Shown: piece by piece, positions 57,527 to 64,000 of the stretch | How positions within the stretch are numbered: the first letter of the stretch is position 1 | Layout of the letters: each line of letters opens with the position of its first letter | Source: Aegilops tauschii subsp. strangulata | Taxonomy: Eukaryota; Streptophyta; Magnoliopsida; Poales; Poaceae | DNA: 64,000 nt | Reading direction: 5' to 3' | Assembly: GCF_002575655.3 (NCBI RefSeq) | Contig: NC_053039.3 | Location: 47,369,290-47,433,289, forward strand | Program-made: the position numbers and the translations under genes | Notes under the pieces: model-generated | Databases searched by the model: none | The model's input: the letters and a program-made list of their open reading frames with translations, nothing else | Told to the model about the DNA's origin: nothing

Positions 57527-58057
57527 TGTCAGGACCGGGTTTTCGGGATATATTTTCCCAGAAAATGATCCTTGTGCTCACCAGCCCGAGGATTTCTGCT
57601 AGCTGATGAGGCACCAACTTGATACAGAAATTCCAAGCAAAGTACAAGATATGTAGTACAAGATCATTGTGGCCTATGAGTACAACAATTGGTTTCTAGT
57701 GGTTGATGGCGGAAGCGGTTTGTGGTTCACCTGCGTCTATGGGACTCCATTTCCGACAGGAACAGCTGACCAGGATAACTCCTATCTTCGCGAGGCTGCT
57801 ATCACCTTTGCATGGGTTCCGGGACTGTCATCGCAATGCTCTTCTCCATGAAGAAATCTGGCCAAGACAATAGCCAGGGACAAGCCAGTGAGTAATTTTG
57901 AATGTACTCGCAAACATTATGAACACAGGTATAACATAACAAATGGTAATCATGCTCTGAAATATTCTATGATCACAACGTCAGTCATAAAATAACAATC
58001 CGTGATGCACGCAAGCAGGGTTATTTATATATAACACGAATATGCAATATGGGAGTA

Positions 58058-58620
58058 GAAGTAGATTGCACCGATCGGGTGTCTGGAGCGATGCCTCGAA
58101 AGAATTTTTATAGAAAACATTGCCTCAGTCGGGCGTCTGAGCGACGCCACCTAAAGGGCTTATAAATAAAAGAAATGACAAGCATGCCACAGTCGGGCGT
58201 CTTAGCGACACCACATAAAGGGCTTATAAATAAAAGGAATAACAAGCATGCCGCAGTCGGGCGTCTTAGAGACACCACATAAAGGGCTTATAAATAAAAG
58301 GAATAACAAGCATGCCGCAGTCAGACGTCTTAGCGACACCACATAAAGGGCTTATAAATAAGGGGAATAACAAGCATGCCGCAGTCGGGCGTCTCGGCGA
58401 CACCACATAAAGGGCTTATAAATAAAAGGAATAACAAGCATGACGCAGTCGGGCGTCTTAGCAACACCACATAAAGGGCTTATAAATAAGGGGAATAACA
58501 AGCATGCCGCAGTCGGGCGTCTCGGCGACACCACATAAAGGGCTTATAAATAAAAGGAATAACAAGCATGCCACAGTCGGGCGTCTTAGCGACACCACAT
58601 AAAGGGCTTATAAATAAAAG
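58058..58620 (-). repeat. 64-bp tandem repeat in the LTR
   Basis: About eight copies with unit starts at 58119, 58183, 58247, 58311, 58375, 58439, 58503 and 58567, plus a diverged copy before. The core is gcagtcgggcgtcttagcg and accacataaagggcttata. Copies from 58311 on alternate two variants (tcttagc with ataagggg; tctcggc with ataaaagg), giving a 128-bp higher-order unit. Confidence 0.92.
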
Positions 58621-60514
58621 GATCATAGTGAATATCCAGGAGGTAGAACCGTCCCAGGGATACTTGATAATTCAAATAATATAATGGGTTAGTCCATAAT
58701 AATAATAATCATAATCATCACAAGTCACAAGTCATGATCCAAGTTCTGGTTTAACAGTTTTCTCCTCCGAAGACCGACACTAAGACCGACACTTGACCCA
58801 TCCCAGACTGTAGTCCTTACCCATGGACACAGCTATTCGAATAGATGTATAATCTGTGCAGAGGGTGTACTCTTTACCCACGGGTAACGGATTTCTTTAG
58901 TCCATCGGGACTAATTCTGTCTACGGTCTTTTAATTGAAAACACACCTAACCGCACACACCAGCCTAACTTACCGGTGTCTGGAATCACCCACGACACCC
59001 GTTAAGCGAAACTCTAAGTGGGAGGCTACGACCTCGACTTAGCATGGGATCACAAAATTTATACCGCGTGCAAACTAGGGGAGCTACCCCTTCGGCTACA
59101 ACCGAAACACCCATGCCCCCAGACTAGGTGGCATGCCTACCGGAGGCATCCGGTATCTTCCACCATGGCCTCTCTGTATGGTGTGTGCTAGGTAAGGGGT
59201 TGACAACTTACTGAACCGTACCCTACCTATGGCAGGGACAAGTGGTAGTACAAAACAAGTATGGGGGTTACTGGAACAAGACTCGATCTACGGCCGACTC
59301 AGGAGGTTTAAGTATTCCCTCCATGATTAGCATAGCAAATGTGTTTCAACCAACAGACAGAATCCCCACTCATCATACCTTACTATGCCATACCGGACAC
59401 AACTGTCTTGACAGAGACTGGAGACAAGCTCGTGTCTACCCAAGACAGAGGCTTTCCCGGATTCCCTCCGATAGGTATGAAAGGCATACGAGGGTGATTA
59501 CTATCACAAGTATATCACATTCCAACAGTAAGGAATATTCATTATGCACTCATGAGTATGATCATATCATCACATAAAATAACGAATACTTCGTGTTGAG
59601 GTGGTGTTGTAACCGTATCAAACAACACACACCATATTAAGCCAGGGTTCAGAATGCTTGCCTTCAAGTTGTGGAGAGGCAGGGTGCATCCCAATTTTTT
59701 TTGAAAGTTTTCTTCTCTCTCCAAAATCCTATTTTGAGGAAATTTAAATTAACACATAATTTTAAAACAGTACAAAAAAGTTGTCTGGAAAATTTTCAAA
59801 TAAATATGAAAATAAACTAGACAGAATTTGGGAAACAGCAAAAAAATAATCAAGTCATTTGGACTTATATTTAAAAAGTTATGGCCAGTCAAAGTTTAGT
59901 CAAATTTCTGTTTTTAAAATAAAACAGAAAAAGAGAAAAACGTTTCGAATAGATACACGCAGGAGACGTACTTTGAGTTTTACGCCTCCACTTACGTCAG
60001 CGTGGACCGGCCCGTGGTCACTGACAGTGGGTCCAGGGGGCCCACTGGTTAGGTTGGACCAGTCGCCCCCCGCCTCCTTCCTCCTCTGGCCGAACAGAGG
60101 CGGGGCTCCGGCGATCGACGCCGGCGAACGACGGCTCCCCGCAGGGTTCTGAGGGCGGGGATGGATCCGCCAGTCTAGGGCGGTCCTCCCGGTGGTCGCT
60201 AGGTCGGCGGGGGTGGAGGGAATCTCCGGCGGCGAGTTCAGCGGCGGACGGCGACCTCGGGTGAATTGGGGCTTTAGGTTACGGCGGTTCCCGAGCGAGT
60301 TTGAGGTGCTGGGCAGCTCCGCACGGTCAAGGGGAGTCGGGTAGTGGTGCTAGATGGACGGGAGGAGCTCTACTTGCGACGAACTGGACCGGAGGGCGGC
60401 GGCGGCCGAACTGGCCGGAGACGGGGAAGGGAAGGGCTTCTGGCCTACTGGGGGGAGGGGGGCTCTAGAGAGATGGCCTGAGGCTGCCTGGGTGTTTGGA
60501 TGAGCTCGGGGCCT

Positions 60515-60526
60515 CTATTTATAGCG
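60515..60526 (-). promoter_or_regulatory. TATA box of the minus-oriented LTR
   Basis: Minus-strand gctataaataga, downstream (in minus direction) of a GC-rich region; a good plant TATA. Confidence 0.65.
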
Positions 60527-61810
60527 CAACTAGGTCGGTTCCGCGGCCGTGGATAAGAACGCCGGCGAACCGCCGTTCTGTTGCAGCAGGGGGGTGCGTG
60601 GTGGCGACGGGCGCTAGCGGACACGTTCTTGGATAAGCTCGGACTGCTCCAGAGGGCAGCTGGCGTACGTGGGCGGCGCCGTCCATAGCAGGGGCTGCTG
60701 CGGCCGCCCACTTGCTGCCATGGCCGACCTGACGGCGGCGCTGTAGGGCGCCAGGAGGGGGCCAGGGCGGCTCTGCGGCGAGGGAGGGGTCGGGCGTGCA
60801 GGCTGTGCGAGGGGAGTGGCCAGAACGAGCGCGAGGAGGCGGCAGTGGGACGCGGAGACTCGGTGCGCGCGCGTGCAAAACGTGCGCTCTGGGCGCACCC
60901 AGTGCACGCACGCCAGGTGCTCGACGCAATGCCAACACGTTCTAGGCCTCTCTGATGCCCCTGTAACTAAACAGAACGAGGCTAATGATTATGTGAGAGC
61001 TAATAGACATGCTGGTAAGGCCATTAGAGCAACTTCCTAATGCAAGTCTAAAAGCATGCCAAAACTGGCCATGCCCTTAACCTGCTTGGTGAAATGCCAA
61101 GGGCATCTAGGCAGCTCTTCTGCTGGCCAAAGTCTCCAGATCAAAGTCTCTTTAGATGTAGGTGAGGGTGGCAAGGTTAGTTTGTCAAAAACAAAAACTT
61201 GTTAGTGCAAGTTTTTGATAAAACCAATTCTGGACAGAAAGTAAAGGGCATAGTTTCATGGACCAAAAATACTCCAATGGGTCCATTCTCCTGGACTTAA
61301 GGGTTTTGCAGGGAGGACTATAAGCAGGAGAAAGAATCAAGGGTAAAAGGGCAAGTTAAAATATGGTTGCAGTAAAAAATACCAAACTGAGCCAGAGAGC
61401 AAAAGAGGATGTTTTGCTCAAATTTTTCAAAGAACACCAGTGGGTTAATGCATATAGTTGAATTATATACTCCTACTAACATCTCCAAATTTTGGTGGAA
61501 ATTTTAAAGAAATATTTAAAAGGGTTGTAGTGCAAAGGAGCCTCTAAAACTTATAAAAATCATTTCAAAAGAAATAAGGCTCAGAAAAAATAATAATTAT
61601 ATAAATAATTCCACTGATAAAAGAAATGTTTTCTTGAGAGGGTATACAAGTCCAATAATATTTTTGGAAAGTTCTCACTTGGGGGAAAAACTCCACAATA
61701 TCCAAGAAAAGGGAGGTTCTGCAACCAAAAGATAAATCCTGAAAATAAAAATTAAATTTCCTGGCAAAATTTTAATTAATAAAACAAGGTCAAAATTTTG
61801 GGGTGTTACA

Positions 61811-61827
61811 ACACTACCCCCCTTAAG
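61811..61827 (-). other. Polypurine tract of the minus-oriented element
   Basis: Minus-strand cttaaggggggtagtgt directly before the LTR start, very like ttaaggggggtagg of the Tekay element at 28527. Confidence 0.75.
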
Positions 61828-62383
61828 AAAAAGTCGTCCTCGAGATTTGCTAAAAGCTGTTTTGAACAAACACTGCACTTACCAAAAAAAATCATCCTAC
61901 TTATGCAATAAAATGTATCTACAGTGAGAGGGCAATAAGTGGTGTAAAACTACAGTGTGGTATACTGGCGCTGTGTGGGAAAAATCCATGGTTTGGGGAA
62001 AACGAGAGATTTCTACGTTGGATATAGTAAATTTAGAATAAATTCTAAATTTCTAAAATACGCTGGTCGTACCCGAGAGCACAGTGCTCCCTCTGGCTGA
62101 CAGGTGGACCCGGGGCCCACTGTCGGCCTCTTCTTCTACCTCTGGCTCTCTCCTCTTCCTCTCTCCCGCGTGCTTTCCCGCGCTTTCTCAACCGGCGACG
62201 TCTAGCGCGTAGGGCATCTAGGCCGTACTGCGGTAGTGCGCGGCGTGCTAGCTGCCGGTGCAGCGTGCACTCACCTCGCGGGCCAGTGCACTGTCGGCAC
62301 TGCTCGCGGATTCGCCTCCGAACACTGGCGATCGAGCGACGAGCGGCGCTGGTGGACCTCGCCCACCGTACACCGATCTCGAG

Positions 62384-62391
62384 CTATAAAA
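62384..62391 (+). promoter_or_regulatory. Plus-strand TATA box of an antisense minigene
   Basis: ctataaaa, about 102 bp before the likely start codon at 62493 and opposite in direction to the host element. Confidence 0.55.
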
Positions 62392-62492
62392 TGATCGCGG
62401 TGCTCCTTTCTTCTTCCTCACACCTGGCCTCGCTTCTCCTTCTCCTTCCTTCTCCTCCATTTCTGTTTGCAGGAGCTCGAGACGAGGATCTA

Positions 62493-62654
62493 ATGGCGGA
62501 GGTGATGCCGGACTGGTACGTGGTCCTGATGTGCGGAGGGTTGGCGGCGTTGCTGGGGTTCTCCGTGCTCCTGTGCGTGATGATCCTCGATGATCGTCGT
62601 GATGCTGCCGCTCGAGTGTTAGCCCTTCGCAGTGGCGGTGATCATGAGAATTAA
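62493..62654 (+). CDS. 53-residue predicted one-helix membrane protein, antisense to the element
   Basis: ATG 62493 in a good context (taATGGCGG), TAA at 62652-62654. The peptide begins MAEVMPDW, has a hydrophobic helix WYVVLMCGGLAALLGFSVLL extended by CVMIL, then a charged tail DDRRDAAARVLALRSGG. The frame is open further upstream to 62265, but the TATA box at 62384 and a pyrimidine-rich tract ending ttctgtttgcag (62461-62472) favour the 62493 start. AATAAA lies at 62830-62835. No similarity to a known family is recognised. Antisense ORFs between pol and the 3' LTR are known in some Tat/Grande-type elements. Confidence 0.5.
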   Translation: MAEVMPDWYVVLMCGGLAALLGFSVLLCVMILDDRRDAAARVLALRSGGDHEN

Positions 62655-62829
62655 GTGCGGTGTCGGGCGCTAACTGTTGTCAGTGTGTTGGAGGCAGCTT
62701 GTACCCGAGTGATTACCCACTAACCTCTCCATCAGAGGTGATCAGTTAGGTGTAACATGTGTATGTGCATTAGCAATTAGTGCACGAGGTCGAGTGGTTG
62801 CGGTTGTGAGTCTGCTGTGGTGCTGCGTG

Positions 62830-62835
62830 AATAAA
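62830..62835 (+). terminator. Possible polyadenylation signal of the antisense minigene
   Basis: aataaa, 175 bp after the stop codon. A single hexamer is weak on its own but fits the TATA and ORF upstream. Confidence 0.35.
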
Positions 62836-63087
62836 AATCTACGTCATGAAGAGATATATGCCGCAACGATTCCGGGAAAAATCTCACTTCAGAATTACCG
62901 AGAGTGAAAACGGTTAATAAAAATTAACAGCAGTAAGAAAAAAAAACCACTCACATTAATTGAAACTAAAAATTTAATTCATCGCACAATTTTAGGATAC
63001 CACGCATGAGTTGCGACACAGAAATAAATGCTGAGACAATGAACATAGCAGTGACGTCTACAATGATAACGGTAAATGGATAGGGTC

Positions 63088-63690
63088 CTAAGAAAACGTC
63101 TCTGGTACTGGGGCACACTCCTCTTCTATCAGGGGAAGCGGATTGACTAGCCGATGAATGCGTCTCTCCTGGTCGGGCCTCAGTGGTCTGCCAATAGCGA
63201 TCTGAGGATTTAAAGCAGCGAGGCTCTGGAGATAACCCATTACCCGCTGAGTCAAACGCTCTTGAGCGATAACATACTGGGCAAGGTTGGACAGCACCGG
63301 GTCTCTCTCAATTCGTCCACCGGGAAAAGATGCTACTTCTCCGGGTGCCGCACGGCTCGGGAAATAATAATACCCCTGTTCGCTGGCATAGGGCACCGCG
63401 AATCAAAGGCGAGCAAGTGCTTCATATGCAGCAGCTTCGATGGCCATTTGCGGAGTCGGCATAGATTTCCCCACAAAGGAGACTTCCGTTGGGTCTTGGT
63501 TTGGGTTTGTGGGAGGGATGTGCACCACTGCCCAATATTTCTAGGTGGATGGGGTGATCCTCGATTTGAGCAACTCGTACTGGGGTGGATGGATGGCACT
63601 CATGGTACTGCAGGTAAAGTCCCACAATATTTTGACAAAACTACCTGGGGTGGCATTTGGGGTTCTTAGATAAAAACTAGGGCTCGGCAT
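63088..63690 (-). pseudogene. Sense ORF of unknown function in the minus-oriented element
   Basis: About 200 codons from ATG 63690 (MPSPSFYLRTPNATPG). In-frame TAG near 63542 and TGA near 63407 interrupt. Features: LWDFTCSTMSAIHPPQYELL, then YWAVVHIPPTNPNQDPTEVSF, MPTPQMAIEAAAYEALARL, PYASEQGYYYFPSRAAPG and a C-terminal helical part (NLAQYVIAQERLTQRVMGYL). It ends at 63088. The VHIP..TEVSF..PT..A.AAYEALARL part aligns without gaps over its last 18 positions with the extra ORF of the Tekay element (16080-16145). No enzyme motif is seen. A TATA box stands 65 bp upstream. It could be an accessory protein of chromovirus-like elements. Confidence 0.6.
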
Positions 63691-63754
63691 GGCAAGAAAT
63701 GGCTGTGAAAGTTGTGCACCAGATGAGGGATACTTGGCAAGGTCACGAGGTGGC

Positions 63755-63765
63755 CTTTTATATAG
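63755..63765 (-). promoter_or_regulatory. Minus-strand TATA box before the sense ORF
   Basis: Minus-strand ctatataaaag, a strong plant TATA sequence, placed 65-75 bp before ATG 63690, so transcription could begin near 63730. Confidence 0.55.
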
Positions 63766-64000
63766 CATCTGGGCGGGGTCATTTATCGCGGTGAAAGGTA
63801 ACTAGTTTGTCGGTTCTGCTCTTATGGGGGTCGGGGTCAAAGCTACAGATATACATATCTCACAAAGTGACGCATTACTGTGGGTGTCGTCGGGGTTGTT
63901 TTGGTAGCTGCGCCCGGAATTTAAAAATGCAACTGTACGCTAACGTACTTATGCATGGCTACTATTCAAAAATAGGGGCGCACAAGCAGACAACATTTAA
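63766..64000. other. Right edge, unassigned internal sequence
   Basis: No domain or repeat recognised; presumably more of the internal region (or promoter) of the minus-oriented element. Confidence 0.3.

Larger units (their letters stand above)
57527..61810 (-). repeat. Long (4.3-kb) 3' LTR
   Basis: Ends TGTCAGG..TGTTACA on the plus strand. U3 lies at the right, a minus-strand TATA box at 60515-60526, and a very long transcribed part (about 3 kb) to the left. It contains a 64-bp tandem repeat and, near 58821-58910, a block on the minus strand (ccctctgcacagattata.. then gctgtgtccatggg) matching the acctctgcagagtgtataa motif of the Tekay LTR. Confidence 0.75.
57527..64000 (-). mobile_element. 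3' part of a minus-oriented chromovirus-like LTR element
   Basis: A 4284-bp LTR (57527-61810) with TGTAACACCCC at its start (minus) and CCTGACA at its end. It is preceded on the minus strand by a polypurine tract and 2.2 kb of internal sequence running off the right edge. No gag or pol is seen in the visible internal part. It is inserted in the integrase region of the Maximus-like element. The target duplication cannot be checked because the other end is outside. Confidence 0.75.

Noticed and set aside
58119..58620. CRISPR-like array
   Set aside because: The 64-bp units are contiguous tandem repeats without spacers, in a plant LTR.
59242..59577. 111-codon plus-strand frame in the long LTR
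   Set aside because: Antisense to the LTR transcript, no motif, no promoter seen.
60445..60938. Minus-strand frames of 88-139 codons in the GC-rich U3 of the long LTR
   Set aside because: Low-complexity, lying upstream of or across the LTR TATA, no domain.

Overview
The window looks like intergenic DNA from a large grass genome of the wheat/barley tribe (Triticeae). I infer this from the Angela/BARE-type Copia LTRs, the Tekay chromovirus, the Athila-type and Maximus-like elements, a Stowaway MITE and CACTA ends, all packed into one another. I see no host single-copy gene, tRNA or rRNA. Every substantial reading frame belongs to a transposable element, and nearly all are broken. Family names rest on recognised motifs and remembered consensus sequences, not on a database search.

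Left part (1-2092): the right end of a CACTA transposon, a Stowaway MITE, a decayed PIF/Harbinger transposase with a recognisable intron, and about 400 bp I cannot assign. At 2093 a minus-oriented Copia solo LTR begins. It ends at 40970 with a perfect 5-bp target-site duplication (TSD, ctaat). Its 1.74 kb have been split by four later insertions: a full-length young Angela Copia element (2428-11165, TSD cgaca), a solo Gypsy-type LTR (11200-12824, TSD cgagg/caagg), a full-length Tekay chromovirus (13026-38850, TSD ttgcc) and a 931-bp non-autonomous CACTA element (40021-40951, TSD cta). The Tekay element itself holds a non-autonomous LTR retrotransposon in its extra ORF upstream of gag (16157-23493, TSD gtgta) and a 7.5-kb L1-type LINE in its 3' LTR (30478-37988, minus strand, 14-bp TSD).

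Right part (41083-64000): the 5' LTR and start of a Tat-like Gypsy element; a truncated LTR of the same family as the 11200 solo LTR (42145-42668); and a Maximus-like Copia element (42669-57526). The 5' LTR of the Copia element is split by a 10.2-kb Athila-type Gypsy element (43034-53191). Its pol is cut at 57527 by a minus-oriented chromovirus-like element with a 4.3-kb LTR (57527-61810), whose internal region runs off the right edge.

The most unusual material is that last internal region. It has a plus-strand minigene (TATA, 53-codon one-helix membrane ORF, AATAAA) converging on a minus-strand ORF that has its own TATA. The minus-strand ORF appears to share a domain with the extra ORF upstream of gag in the Tekay element. 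Second in interest is the non-autonomous element at 16157-23493. It carries its own ORF without gag or pol domains, yet shares primer site, polypurine tract and U5 end with the Athila-type element, which suggests mobilisation in trans.
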